Shown here piece after piece: positions 34,571 to 43,749 of a DNA stretch of 64,000 bases. The DNA comes from Streptomyces sp. NBC_00433. Its GTDB lineage: Bacteria > Actinomycetota > Actinomycetes > Streptomycetales > Streptomycetaceae. Made by a program: the position numbers and the translations under genes. The first letter of the stretch is position 1; the number at the start of each line of letters is the position of its first letter. The stretch covers positions 6,199,501 through 6,263,500 of the forward strand of contig CP107926.1 of NCBI GenBank assembly GCA_036015235.1. The letters are read 5' to 3'. The notes below the pieces were generated by a model. It saw only the letters and a list, made by a program, of their open reading frames with translations. It was not told where the DNA came from and did not search any database.

Positions 34571-36856
34571 GTGGCCGCGCAGACCGCAGTTCAGGACCGG
34601 CAGGGGGGCGGCGGAGTCAGGGAGCGGGAGATCGCCGTCGAGCAGCAGCACCTCGACCGGGTCTACCGCCGCCTTGAGGAGAAGATCCACGAGGCGGAGT
34701 TCCTGATGAGCGACGCCGCGAAGAAAGGCCATGTGGGGACGCCCGGCGCGCTCGCCGAGCGGGACGCGCAGGTCTTCCGGGCCGGCGTGCACCTGAACCG
34801 GCTGAACAACGAGTTCGAGGACTTCCTGTTCGGCCGGATCGACCTGCTGCGCGGCAAGGACGGAAAGAAGGGCGCGGACGGCGCCTTCACCTCCATCGAC
34901 CCCGCCGACGACGCGATCCGCGACGACGCGACCGCCGACATCGCCGAGACCTTGCACATCGGCAGGATCGGCGTGCTCGACACCGACTACGCGCCGCTGG
35001 TCATCGACTGGCGGGCGCCGGCTGCCGCGCCCTTCTACCGGTCGACGCCGGTCGCGCCCGGCCGGGTCGTACGGCGCCGGGTGATCAGGTCCAAGGGGCG
35101 CCGGGTGCTCGGCGTCGAGGACGACCTGCTGCGCCCCGAGCTGACCACCGGCCTGCCCGTCGTCGGCGACGGCGCCCTGATGGCCGCGCTCGGCCAGGCC
35201 AGGACGCACAGCATGCGGGACATCGTCTCCAGCATCCAGGCCGAGCAGGACATGGTGATCAGGGCGCCCGCCGCGTCCGTCACCGAGGTGACCGGCGGCC
35301 CCGGCACCGGCAAGACCGCGGTGGCGCTGCACCGGGCGGCGTACCTGCTCTACCAGGACCGGCGCCGCTACTCCGGCGGCATCCTGTGCGTCAGCCCGAC
35401 GCCGCTGCTGGTCGCGTACACCGAAGGCGTACTGCCCTCGCTCGGCGAGGAGGGGCAGGTCGCGATCCGCGCGGTCGGCTCGCTGGTCGACGGTGTGACC
35501 GCCGATCTGTACGACGAGCCCGCCACCGCCCGCGTCAAGGGCTCCCTGCGGATGCAGAAGGTGCTGCGCAACGCGGCACGGGGCTGCCTCGACCTGGCCC
35601 TGGAGGGCCCCGCGACACTGCGGGTGGTGGCCTTCGGGCGGCGCGTCGAGCTGTCCGCCGGCGAGCTGTCCGACCTGCGGCACACCGTGCTCGGCGGCAC
35701 AGCCCCCGTCAACCTGCTGCGCCCGCGGGCCCGGCGGCTGCTGCTCGACGCGCTGTGGCGCAAGACGGGGCGCCGTTTCGACGACGCCGAACTCGCCGCC
35801 GAGGAGCGGCAGGGCTTCGACGAGGACATCTCGACCGAGCAGGACTTCATCGACTTCCTCGACGCCTGGTGGCCGGTCCTTGAGCCGCGCGGCGTGCTGG
35901 CCGCGCTCGCCGACGAGAAGCGGCTGGCCCGCTGGGCACGCCGGGTCCTGACGCCGCCCGAGGTGCGGCGGGTGGCGCGGTCGCTGCGCAGGGACGGCTC
36001 CAGCGCGCACGACGTGGCGCTGCTGGACGAGCTGGAGATGCTGCTGGGCCCGGCGCCGCGGCCCAAGCAGCGCGAGGCCGACCCGATGGACGAGCTGACC
36101 GGCCTGGACGAGGTCACCACCTACGCGGACCGGATGCCGGGCGGGCGGCGCGGCCGCGCTGAGCGCCTCGACGAGGAGCGGACGGAATACGCCCACGTCA
36201 TCGTGGACGAGGCGCAGGACCTCACGCCCATGCAGTGGCGGATGGTCGGCCGCCGCGGCCGTACGGCGACCTGGACGATCGTCGGCGACCCGGCGCAGAG
36301 CTCGTGGTCCGACGTGGAGGAGGCCGCGCAGGCGCGGGACGAGGCCCTCGGCAGCCGGCCGCGGCGCCGCTTCACCCTCACGGTCAACTACCGCAACCCT
36401 GCGGAGATCGCCGAGGTCGCCTCGACGGTGCTCGCGCTCGCCATGCCGGGGATGGAGTCCCCGCGGGCGGTCCGCTCCACCGGCATCGTGCCGCGCTACG
36501 AGGTCGCGGGCGGCGATCTCGGCGCCGACGTCCGGAGTGCCGCCGCGCGGCTGCTCTCGGAGGTCGACGGGACCGTCGGGGTCGTCGTCGCCATGAACCG
36601 GCGGGCGCAGGCCCGCGGCTGGATCGAGGGCCTCGGGGAGCGCGTGGTCGCGCTGGGCAGCCTTGAGGCCAAGGGCCTCGAATACGACGCGACGGTGGTG
36701 GTGTCCCCGGCCGAGATCGCGGAGGAGTCCCCCGCGGGCCTTCGCGTCTTGTACGTCGCCCTCACCCGCGCGACCCAGCGCCTCACGGTGCTCGCGACGA
36801 CCCCCGACGCGCCTGACGCCGCAGGCGTCCCCGACCTCCTCAGGCCCATGTCCTGA
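34571..36856 (+). CDS. HelD-like RNA polymerase-associated superfamily 1 ATPase
   Basis: The ~761-aa protein is started at GTG 34571, six bases after GAAGGGGG; ATG 34544 (MTYRRRGSC) is an alternative. An N-terminal coiled coil (EREIAVEQQHLDRVYRRLEE) and the HelD block LVIDWRAPAAAPFYRS are followed by Walker A GGPGTGKTAVALHRAAYL (~240), DEAQD (motif II) and UvrD-type motifs QxR-like NYRNPAEIA, KGLEYDATVV and LYVALTRATQRL. HelD proteins pull RNA polymerase off nucleic acid; some actinomycete members (HelR) protect from rifamycins. No rifamycin-associated element was seen upstream, so ordinary polymerase recycling is more likely. Confidence 0.88.
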   Translation: MAAQTAVQDRQGGGGVREREIAVEQQHLDRVYRRLEEKIHEAEFLMSDAAKKGHVGTPGALAERDAQVFRAGVHLNRLNNEFEDFLFGRIDLLRGKDGKKGADGAFTSIDPADDAIRDDATADIAETLHIGRIGVLDTDYAPLVIDWRAPAAAPFYRSTPVAPGRVVRRRVIRSKGRRVLGVEDDLLRPELTTGLPVVGDGALMAALGQARTHSMRDIVSSIQAEQDMVIRAPAASVTEVTGGPGTGKTAVALHRAAYLLYQDRRRYSGGILCVSPTPLLVAYTEGVLPSLGEEGQVAIRAVGSLVDGVTADLYDEPATARVKGSLRMQKVLRNAARGCLDLALEGPATLRVVAFGRRVELSAGELSDLRHTVLGGTAPVNLLRPRARRLLLDALWRKTGRRFDDAELAAEERQGFDEDISTEQDFIDFLDAWWPVLEPRGVLAALADEKRLARWARRVLTPPEVRRVARSLRRDGSSAHDVALLDELEMLLGPAPRPKQREADPMDELTGLDEVTTYADRMPGGRRGRAERLDEERTEYAHVIVDEAQDLTPMQWRMVGRRGRTATWTIVGDPAQSSWSDVEEAAQARDEALGSRPRRRFTLTVNYRNPAEIAEVASTVLALAMPGMESPRAVRSTGIVPRYEVAGGDLGADVRSAAARLLSEVDGTVGVVVAMNRRAQARGWIEGLGERVVALGSLEAKGLEYDATVVVSPAEIAEESPAGLRVLYVALTRATQRLTVLATTPDAPDAAGVPDLLRPMS

Positions 36857-36861
36857 CCCCA

Positions 36862-37205
36862 CGGTGCGGCTGGGGCCCTGCCCCTTGCGGTGCGGTGCCT
36901 TGTCCGCGGCCCGGTGGGGGCTGTGCGCTCCGTTCTCCCCCAGAGCTCCGCCTGGGGGTACCCCCACGCGCCCCTGGGTGGTTGCCCCTTGCGGTGCGGT
37001 GCTTGTCTGCGACGCCGTTTTGGCGGGGCGCGCAGTTCCCCGTGCCCCTGGAAAACGGTCATCCTCCTGCGCAGAGGGCCCCTGGCAGGGGCCAACGCCT
37101 GGGCGTAGGAGGACGCAGGCCCGAAGGGGCGCGGGGAACTGCGCGGGCGACCACAGCGGCCGGGAAGGCAGGCACGCACCGCAAGGGGCAAGCCACGGCC
37201 CCCGC
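36862..37205. repeat. Composite intergenic repeat, copy B
   Basis: The gap between the HelD-like gene and the malic enzyme gene (36857-37502) is mostly this element. It shares CCGGTGGGGGCTGTGCGC and GGGGGTACCCCCACGCGCCC with copy C, and AAACGGTCATCCTCC, GCGCAGAGG and GGGGCGCGGGGAACTGCGCG with copy A. The left and right halves are inverted relative to each other, so the RNA could fold into a long hairpin. The last ~300 bp before the malic enzyme hold no gene and include the inverted repeat at 37444-37461. Confidence 0.7.
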
Positions 37206-37443
37206 ATCGGCAGACGCAGGGGCTGAGGGGCGCCGGCGGGCTCGCGGGCGCCCGCGGGGTGGTGAGGTTGGTGACACCGACCCGCCATGCTCGCCTCGCG
37301 GCAAGTGGGCGCTCGAAGCGCCTAAGGTTGGGCCCGGGGGCTTGGATCGGGCCGGTGTCGTACTCAGGCTAACAAACCGTGGGCGGAAGCTCTTCCCGGG
37401 TGGGGCAAAAGGCAGAACCGGGGTGTTGCCGTGCCTTCACATC

Positions 37444-37461
37444 GTGGAAGTAGTCTTCCAC
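37444..37461. promoter_or_regulatory. Inverted repeat upstream of the malic enzyme gene
   Basis: GTGGAAG-TAGT-CTTCCAC is a perfect 7-bp inverted repeat 42 bp before the ATG. Size and place suit a repressor operator. The regulator is unknown. Confidence 0.4.
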
Positions 37462-37502
37462 GGGTACGAACACCCTCAGGCAGGAACCGGAAGAAGGTCG
37501 TC

Positions 37503-38954
37503 ATGGCAACGGCGCCAAGCGTCTCTTACTCGATCACGGTACGGCTGGAGGTCCCCGCGGGGGGGACCGCGGTCAGTGCGCTGACCACCGCCGTGGAGTC
37601 GTCCGGCGGGTCGGTCACGGGTCTGGACGTCACCGCGTCGGGGCACGAGCGGCTGCGTATCGACGTGACGGTCGCGGCCAGTTCGACCGAGCACGCGGGC
37701 GAGATCGTCGGGAAGCTGCGCGGCATCGAGGGTGTCACGATCGGCAAGGTCTCGGACCGTACGTTCCTGATGCACCTCGGCGGCAAGATCGAGATGCAGT
37801 CCAAGCACCCGATCCGGAACCGCGACGACCTGTCCATGATCTACACGCCCGGTGTCGCCCGGGTCTGCATGGCCATCGCGGAGAATCCGGAGGACGCCCG
37901 CCGGCTGACGATCAAGCGCAACAGCGTGGCCGTGGTCACCGACGGCTCCGCGGTGCTGGGGCTGGGCAATATCGGGCCGAAGGCCGCGCTGCCGGTGATG
38001 GAGGGCAAGGCGGCGCTGTTCAAGCGGTTCGCGGGGATCGACGCGTGGCCGCTGTGCCTGGACACCCAGGACTCCGACGAGATCGTGGCGATCGTCAAGG
38101 CGATCGCCCCCGGCTTCGCGGGGATCAACCTGGAGGACATCTCCGCGCCGCGCTGCTTCGAGATCGAGGCGAGGCTGCGCGAGGCGCTGGACATCCCGGT
38201 CTTCCACGACGACCAGCACGGCACCGCCATCGTGGTGCTGGCGGCGCTGACCAACGCGCTGCGGGTGGTCGGCAAGCAGATCGGCGACCTACGGGTCGTC
38301 ATGTCGGGGGCGGGCGCGGCCGGTACGGCGATCCTGAAGCTGCTGATCGCGGCCGGGGTCAAGCACGCGGTGGTCGCCGACATCCACGGTGTGGTGCACG
38401 CGGGCCGCGAGGACCTGGTCGAGGCGCCCGCCGGGTCCGCGCTGCGCTGGATCGCCGACAACACCAACCCCGAGGGCGTCACGGGGACGTTGAAGCAGGC
38501 GGTGGCCGGCGCCGACGTCTTCATCGGCGTGTCGGCGCCCGACGTGCTGGACGGCGCGGACGTCGCGGGGATGGCGGACGGCGCGATCGTCTTCGCGCTG
38601 GCCAACCCCGACCCCGAGGTCGACCCCGCGGTGGCCCGGCAGACCGCCGCGGTGGTCGCCACCGGGCGCAGCGACTTCCCCAACCAGATCAACAACGTGC
38701 TGGTCTTCCCCGGCGTCTTCCGCGGCCTGCTGGACGCCCAGTCCCGTACGGTCAACACCGAGATGATGCTGGCCGCGGCCCGCGCGCTGGCGGCGGTCGT
38801 CGGGGACGGCGAGCTGAACGCGAACTACATCATCCCGAGCGTCTTCAACGACAAGGTGGCCGGCGCGGTCGCCGACGCCGTACGGGAGGCGGCCAAGGCG
38901 CAGGGCCCCGCGGTGGCCGCCGCGGCGTCCGTACCGGCGGGGCACGGGTTGTAG
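37503..38954 (+). CDS. NAD-type malic enzyme with N-terminal ACT domain
   Basis: The 483-aa protein has an ACT-like regulatory domain (residues ~8-90, SYSITVRLEVPAGG ... FLMHLGGKIE), then the malic enzyme core. Visible are SMIYTPGVARVC (Tyr general acid), NSVAVVTDGSAVLGLGNIGP, the metal site NLEDISAPRCFEIE, VFHDDQHGTAIV and the nucleotide site VMSGAGAAGTAI. It decarboxylates malate to pyruvate while reducing NAD(P)+, linking the TCA cycle to pyruvate. The ACT part suggests control by a small molecule. It stands alone between repeat copy B and hup. Confidence 0.95.
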   Translation: MATAPSVSYSITVRLEVPAGGTAVSALTTAVESSGGSVTGLDVTASGHERLRIDVTVAASSTEHAGEIVGKLRGIEGVTIGKVSDRTFLMHLGGKIEMQSKHPIRNRDDLSMIYTPGVARVCMAIAENPEDARRLTIKRNSVAVVTDGSAVLGLGNIGPKAALPVMEGKAALFKRFAGIDAWPLCLDTQDSDEIVAIVKAIAPGFAGINLEDISAPRCFEIEARLREALDIPVFHDDQHGTAIVVLAALTNALRVVGKQIGDLRVVMSGAGAAGTAILKLLIAAGVKHAVVADIHGVVHAGREDLVEAPAGSALRWIADNTNPEGVTGTLKQAVAGADVFIGVSAPDVLDGADVAGMADGAIVFALANPDPEVDPAVARQTAAVVATGRSDFPNQINNVLVFPGVFRGLLDAQSRTVNTEMMLAAARALAAVVGDGELNANYIIPSVFNDKVAGAVADAVREAAKAQGPAVAAAASVPAGHGL

Positions 38955-39070
38955 GACGGGAAAGAGCCGGATTCGTATTCCGAGCGTCGAGCATGTGACG
39001 ACAATCCGTCATCCCCGCCGTGCCGCAACGGTTTTTCCGCGACTCGCGCGGGCAGGCGATTGGCTTTCCG

Positions 39071-39082
39071 CCCATATATGGG
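39071..39082. promoter_or_regulatory. 12-bp AT-centred palindrome upstream of hup
   Basis: CCCATATATGGG is a perfect palindrome 88 bp before the hup start and stands out in GC-rich DNA. It overlaps a TATATG that might be part of a -10 element, but no good -35 was found at the right distance. Confidence 0.35.
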
Positions 39083-39169
39083 GGCAGGATGCACACCTGG
39101 GCAGTGAGGCACACAGCAACAGCTTCGTAGCTCGCGCCCCCATGGCAGAAAGAACACGGGAGTACAGAT

Positions 39170-39451
39170 ATGAACCGCAGTGAGCTGGTGGCCGCCCTGG
39201 CCGACCGCGCAGAGGTGACCCGCAAGGACGCCGACGCCGTTCTGGCCGCGTTCGCTGAGACCGTCGGTGAGATCGTGGCCAAGGGCGACGAGAAGGTCAC
39301 GATCCCCGGCTTCCTGACCTTCGAGCGCACTCACCGTGCCGCCCGCACCGCCCGCAACCCGCAGACGGGTGAGCCGATCAACATCCCGGCCGGGTACAGC
39401 GTGAAGGTCTCCGCGGGCTCCAAGCTGAAGGAAGCCGCCAAGGGCAAGTAA
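39170..39451 (+). CDS. hup: DNA-binding protein HU
   Basis: The 93-aa protein is the short HU of streptomycetes, without the Lys/Ala-rich tail of HupS. MNRSELVAALADRAEVTRKDAD opens the helical dimer body, and GFLTFERTHRAARTARNPQTG leads into the DNA-contacting arm (PINIPAGYSVKVSAG). HU bends and compacts chromosomal DNA. It is monocistronic: 215 bp of leader precede it and a strong hairpin follows. Confidence 0.96.
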   Translation: MNRSELVAALADRAEVTRKDADAVLAAFAETVGEIVAKGDEKVTIPGFLTFERTHRAARTARNPQTGEPINIPAGYSVKVSAGSKLKEAAKGK

Positions 39452-39466
39452 GCCCGCGAGCGCGTC

Positions 39467-39504
39467 GAAGGGCGGCCTCCCCGGACCGGGGGAGGCCGCC
39501 CTTC
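39467..39504. terminator. Bidirectional hairpin between hup and murA
   Basis: A perfect 16-bp stem (39467-39482 with 39489-39504) and six-base loop separate the converging hup and murA genes, acting for both. Confidence 0.88.
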
Positions 39505-39529
39505 CGTGCCGGCGCCGCAGGTCGCGGCG

Positions 39530-40900
39530 TCAGGCGACCGCCGCGGCCGAGGCCTTCGCGTGCTGCGCGGGCAGGCCGGGCAGTTCGATGTGCGCGCCCA
39601 GGCCCTCCAGCTTGGCCAGGAAGTTCTCGTAGCCGCGGTTGATCAGGTCGATGCCGTGCACCCGCGAGGTGCCCTGTGCCGCGAGCGCCGCGATCAGGTA
39701 CGAGAAGCCGCCGCGCAGGTCGGGGATCACCAGGTCGGCGCCCTGCAGCTTGGTCGGCCCCGACACCACCGCGGAGTGCAGGAAATTGCGCTGCCCGAAC
39801 CGGCAGGCGCTGCCGCCCAGGCACTCGCGGTAGAGCTGGATGTGTGCGCCCATCTGGCCCAGCGCGGAGGTGAAGCCGAGCCGGGACTCGTAGACCGTCT
39901 CGTGCACGATGGAGAGCCCCGCGGCCTGGGTGAGGGCCACCACGAGCGGCTGCTGCCAGTCGGTCTGGAAACCGGGGTGCACATCGGTCTCCAGTGCGAT
40001 GGCGTTCAGCGGGCCGCCCGGGTGCCAGAACCTGATGCCCTCGTCGTCGATCGCGAAGGCGCCGCCGACCCGCCGGAAGGTGTTCAGGAACGTCATCATC
40101 GACCGCTGCTGCGCACCGCGAACGTAGATGTTCCCCTCGGTCGCAAGGGCCGCACTCGCCCACGACGCGGCCTCAAGGCGGTCGGGAATCGCCCGGTGCG
40201 TGTAGCCGCCCAGCTTGTCGACACCGGTGATGCGGATCGTACGGTCGGTGTCCATGGAAATGATCGCGCCCATTTTCTGCAGGACGCAGATCAGATCCTC
40301 GATCTCGGGTTCGACCGCGGCGTTCGACAGCTCCGTGACGCCCTCCGCGAGCACCGCCGTCAGCAGCACCTGCTCGGTCGAGCCCACCGACGGGTACGGC
40401 AGCCGGATCTTGCAGCCGCGCAGCCGCTGCGGCGCCTCCAGGTACTGCCCGTCGGCCCGCTTCTCGATCGTCGCGCCGAACCGGCGCAGCACGTCGAAGT
40501 GGAAGTCGATCGGCCGGCCGCCGATGTCGCAGCCGCCCAGCCCCGGGATGAAGGCGTGGCCGAGGCGGTGCAGCAGCGGACCGCAGAACAGGATCGGGAT
40601 ACGCGACGAGCCCGCGTGCGCGTCGATGTCCGCGACGTTCGCACTCTCCACCCGGGTCGGGTCGAGCACCAGCTCGCCCGGCTCCTCGCCGGTGTTGACC
40701 GTCACGCCGTGCAGCTGGAGCAGCCCGCGCACCACTCTGACGTCGCGGATGTCCGGCACATTGCGCAGCCGGCTGGGCTCACTGCCGAGGAGGGCGGCGA
40801 CCATGGCCTTGGGCACGAGATTCTTCGCGCCTCTGACCCGGATCTCGCCTTCGAGGGGGGTTCCGCCATGGACAAGCAGTACATCGGCGATGTCGGTCAT
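39530..40900 (-). CDS. murA: UDP-N-acetylglucosamine 1-carboxyvinyltransferase MurA
   Basis: The 456-aa enzyme starts at ATG 40900 (MTDIADVLLVHGGTPLEG); longer forms have no support. It catalyses the first committed step of peptidoglycan synthesis, adding enolpyruvate from PEP to UDP-GlcNAc. The substrate-binding Lys-Asn pair is in GAKNLVPKAM, and GGCDIGGRPIDFH carries the Cys of the catalytic loop (fosfomycin target). GADLVIPDLRGGFSYLIAAL and the RGYENF end are typical. The gene is convergent with hup and divergent from the YqgE-family gene. Confidence 0.94.
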   Translation of the reverse strand: MTDIADVLLVHGGTPLEGEIRVRGAKNLVPKAMVAALLGSEPSRLRNVPDIRDVRVVRGLLQLHGVTVNTGEEPGELVLDPTRVESANVADIDAHAGSSRIPILFCGPLLHRLGHAFIPGLGGCDIGGRPIDFHFDVLRRFGATIEKRADGQYLEAPQRLRGCKIRLPYPSVGSTEQVLLTAVLAEGVTELSNAAVEPEIEDLICVLQKMGAIISMDTDRTIRITGVDKLGGYTHRAIPDRLEAASWASAALATEGNIYVRGAQQRSMMTFLNTFRRVGGAFAIDDEGIRFWHPGGPLNAIALETDVHPGFQTDWQQPLVVALTQAAGLSIVHETVYESRLGFTSALGQMGAHIQLYRECLGGSACRFGQRNFLHSAVVSGPTKLQGADLVIPDLRGGFSYLIAALAAQGTSRVHGIDLINRGYENFLAKLEGLGAHIELPGLPAQHAKASAAAVA

Positions 40901-41133
40901 GGAACTCGCGATCGTCGGAACGGGTAGTGCCAGGGAGAACAGGGGAAATGGTAATGCGCCCGGCGACCCCTGCCGCTGGGCCGTGCCGACCCCTGCCGTA
41001 CGGGTGCCGCGGCCCGGCGGCCGGGTGCGTACCACCGAGTACGCCCCCGCGCTGGTCGGGCAGCTGATCCGTACCGGGCCGTATACCCCGTACGACCCTC
41101 CGCAGCGGGTCGGCATGCGGGATCATGTGGACC

Positions 41134-41712
41134 ATGACCGAGGTGTCCTCGCTCACCGGACGACTGCTCGTCGCCACCCCGAAACTGGCCGACCCCAATT
41201 TCGACCGGGCAGTGGTGCTCCTCCTCGACCACGACGCGGAGGGGTCGCTCGGCGTCGTCCTGAACCGGCCCACCCCGGTCGGCGTCGGCGACGTGCTCCA
41301 GCACTGGGCCGCGCTCGCCGTACTGCCGCAGGTCGTCTTCCAGGGCGGCCCCGTCTCGCTCGACTCCGCCCTCGGCCTGGCCGTCGTCCCCGGCGAGCCG
41401 CGCCCCGGCGACGGGACCGAGGTGCTGGGCTGGCGCCGGGTGCACGGGGCGATCGGCCTGGTCGACCTGGAGGCCCCGCCGGAGCTGCTCGCCGCCGAGC
41501 TGGGCTCCCTGCGGATCTTCGCCGGCTACTCCGGCTGGGGGCCCGGCCAGCTGGAGCGCGAGCTGGTCGACGGCGCCTGGTACGTGGTCGAGTCGGAACC
41601 CGGTGACGTGTCCGCGCCGAACCCGGAAAGGCTGTGGCGGTCGGTGCTGCGCAGGCAGCGCAATGAGCTGGCGATGGTGGCCACGTATCCCGACGATCCG
41701 TCTCTCAACTAG
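41134..41712 (+). CDS. YqgE/AlgH family protein
   Basis: The 192-aa protein starts at ATG 41134 (MTEVSSLTGRLLVATPKL); an ATG nine bases upstream is also in frame. Family hallmarks are LADPNFDRAVVLLLDHDAEG, LGVVLNRPT, FQGGPVS and FAGYSGWGPGQLE. No biochemical role is established. It lies divergent from murA and 11 bp ahead of the DUF3039 gene, probably in one transcript. Confidence 0.92.
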   Translation: MTEVSSLTGRLLVATPKLADPNFDRAVVLLLDHDAEGSLGVVLNRPTPVGVGDVLQHWAALAVLPQVVFQGGPVSLDSALGLAVVPGEPRPGDGTEVLGWRRVHGAIGLVDLEAPPELLAAELGSLRIFAGYSGWGPGQLERELVDGAWYVVESEPGDVSAPNPERLWRSVLRRQRNELAMVATYPDDPSLN

Positions 41713-41723
41713 TCTTGTCTCCT

Positions 41724-42029
41724 ATGAGCACTCTTGAGCCCGAGCGCGGGGCGGGCACCGGCACTCTGGTCGAGCCGACTCCGCAGCTCTCCCACGGTGA
41801 CGGCGACCACGAGCGCTACGCGCACTATGTCCAGAAGGACAAGATCATGGCGAGCGCGCTGGAAGGCACGCCCGTCGTCGCCCTGTGCGGCAAGGTCTGG
41901 GTCCCCGGCCGCGATCCGAAGAAATATCCGGTCTGCCCGATGTGCAAGGAGATCTACGAGGGCATGCCGCTCGGCGGCGGCGGCGGAGACAAGGACAAGT
42001 CGGGCAAGGGCAAGGGCGGCAACGCCTGA
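41724..42029 (+). CDS. DUF3039 family protein
   Basis: The 101-aa product starts at ATG 41724 (MSTLEPERGAG). The conserved core HYVQKDKIMASALEGTPVVALCGKVWVPGRDP then KYPVCPMCKEIYE is DUF3039, with three Cys that likely bind a metal (LCGK and CPMC). A Gly/Lys-rich tail ends it. It is a small actinobacterial protein of unknown function in a fixed position after the YqgE gene. Confidence 0.92.
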   Translation: MSTLEPERGAGTGTLVEPTPQLSHGDGDHERYAHYVQKDKIMASALEGTPVVALCGKVWVPGRDPKKYPVCPMCKEIYEGMPLGGGGGDKDKSGKGKGGNA

Positions 42030-42056
42030 CGCCCTTCCGGCGGACAGGGGAGGCCT

Positions 42057-43322
42057 GTGGAAGGCGACGAGGGTGACGGGGGCGTGTTCGGTACGCCGGA
42101 CGCGCCCGACGACGACTCCACCAGCAACGAGCGCGTCCACGCGCTCGTCGGACAGGGCCGCTTCGCGGAGGCGCACGCCGTGGTCGGCGACGCCTTCGTG
42201 GAACGCAACGGCAGCGCCGGCTACCTGCTGCGCGCCTGGGTCCTGGCCCAGGAGAACCGCGGGCCCGAGGCCCGCGAGGCCGTCGACTGGGCGCTGGCAC
42301 TCGCCGGGCCCGCGGAGGCGGCCGACGTCTTCGTCCTGGCCGGTGTGGTCCTTCTCTCACTCGACGAGGCCCACGACGCGCTGATCGTCGCGCTGCGGGC
42401 CACCGGGGCCGAGCCGGACGGCTGGGAGCCGGCCGTGCTGCTCTCCGACGTCTACCGGCGGCTCGGCCGCGTCCCCGACGCGGTCGCCGCCGCCCGGCGG
42501 GCCGTCGACCTCGCCCCGCAGGAAGCCGAGGCGCAGGTCGCGCTGGCCCGCTCCCTCAGCGCCGGCCGCAGCATCCTGGGCCGCATACCCCGGCGGCTCC
42601 GACCCGAGCACCGCACCGCCGTCGAGCGCTCCCTGCTGCTCGGCGCGGACCCCGGGCAGCTCCAAGCCCCCCGGGCCGGCGTCCTCACCGGCGGGCTCGC
42701 CGTCGCCCTGCTCTGGGGCATCCAGCTCTACCGCATCGAAACCGGCGACAACTGGCAGTTCATCGCCGCGGGCTTCGTCCTGGTCGCCACGGCGGCACTG
42801 CTCGCGGTCGTCGTCCGCGTCCACGCCAGGCGTACGGGGACGGGGGCGCGCGCCCGGCTGCGCGGCATCCGGGCGACCGTCCGCACCGAGCTCGCCGCGG
42901 ACCCCCGGCTGTGGCAGATCCGCGCCGCACATGTCGGCGCCGCCATTCCCGTGGCGCCGCTGATCACCACCGGGCTCGTCGCCGACCGCGCGTGGCGGCG
43001 CGAGCTGTGGCCCCTGTGGGCCGCGGTCCCGGTCACCGCCGCGGGCGCCGCCGCACTCGCCCTCGCCGTCGTCGGCGTCCACTGGTGGTACGGGCCCGAA
43101 TTCACCCGCCGGACCTTCCTCTTCTCCTGGTTCGGCCGGCTCCAGATCGTCATCCCCGCGCTGCTGCTCGGCGCCACGCTCGCGGCCGCGGTCGCCGGGT
43201 CCGCCTCCCGCTCCACCTGGCGCGACCTCGCCCTCGCGCACTTGGGTTGGCTCGTCCTGTCCTGCCTCGCGGCGGCGACCTTCTCGACCCACGCCCGCAC
43301 CTTGCGCTCCCGGTCACTCTGA
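42057..43322 (+). CDS. Tetratricopeptide-repeat membrane protein
   Basis: The 421-aa protein starts at GTG 42057 after GGGGAGG. The acidic N-terminus leads into TPR helices (ERVHALVGQGRFAEAHAVV, DVYRRLGRVPDAVAAARRAV, to about residue 170). Five or six membrane helices fill the second half, including LTGGLAVALLWGIQLY and IVIPALLLGATLAAAV. It may be a scaffold with a cytoplasmic TPR face; no partner is known. The start is 27 bp after DUF3039, so the two may be co-transcribed. Confidence 0.82.
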   Translation: MEGDEGDGGVFGTPDAPDDDSTSNERVHALVGQGRFAEAHAVVGDAFVERNGSAGYLLRAWVLAQENRGPEAREAVDWALALAGPAEAADVFVLAGVVLLSLDEAHDALIVALRATGAEPDGWEPAVLLSDVYRRLGRVPDAVAAARRAVDLAPQEAEAQVALARSLSAGRSILGRIPRRLRPEHRTAVERSLLLGADPGQLQAPRAGVLTGGLAVALLWGIQLYRIETGDNWQFIAAGFVLVATAALLAVVVRVHARRTGTGARARLRGIRATVRTELAADPRLWQIRAAHVGAAIPVAPLITTGLVADRAWRRELWPLWAAVPVTAAGAAALALAVVGVHWWYGPEFTRRTFLFSWFGRLQIVIPALLLGATLAAAVAGSASRSTWRDLALAHLGWLVLSCLAAATFSTHARTLRSRSL

Positions 43323-43385
43323 CCGGCCGCGCCCTTCCCCTGGGCCCCCTCCGGCCCCGCGCCCACCCGGCCCCCGGGCGCCTGC

Positions 43386-43740
43386 GCCGTGCGGTGCGGG
43401 CTTGTCTGCGGACCGGTGGGGGCTGTGCGCGCAGTTCTCCCCCAGCACTTCACCTGGGGGTACCCCCACGCGCCCCTGGGTGGGTGCCTCGTTCTGTCGC
43501 GTTCACAGTTGCGGTTCGCTGTGGCTGGTGGCGCAGTTCCCCGCGCCCCTTTGGGGCTCGCGTCCTCTGCCGACCAGGCCTTCGCCCCGGCCAGTGGCTC
43601 TGCGCGGAGGGCACGCGTTTTTCAGGGGCGCGGGGAACTGCGCGCCCCGCCGAAGAGGCGCGAAACAAAGCAACGCCACCGCAAGCGGCACTCACCCAGG
43701 GGCTCGGGGAACTGCGAGACGGGTCCACCACCGGGGGGAG
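43386..43740. repeat. Composite intergenic repeat, copy C
   Basis: The 427-bp gap before the GH20 gene is mostly this element. It shares the start (TTGTCTGCG, CCGGTGGGGGCTGTGCGC, GGGGGTACCCCCACGCGCCC) with copy B. Its right arm (AAGCAACGCCACCGCAAG ... CACCCAGGGG ... GGGGAACTGCG) is the reverse complement of the left arm of copy A at about 33492-33546. Confidence 0.7.
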
Positions 43741-43749
43741 GATGGGGGT

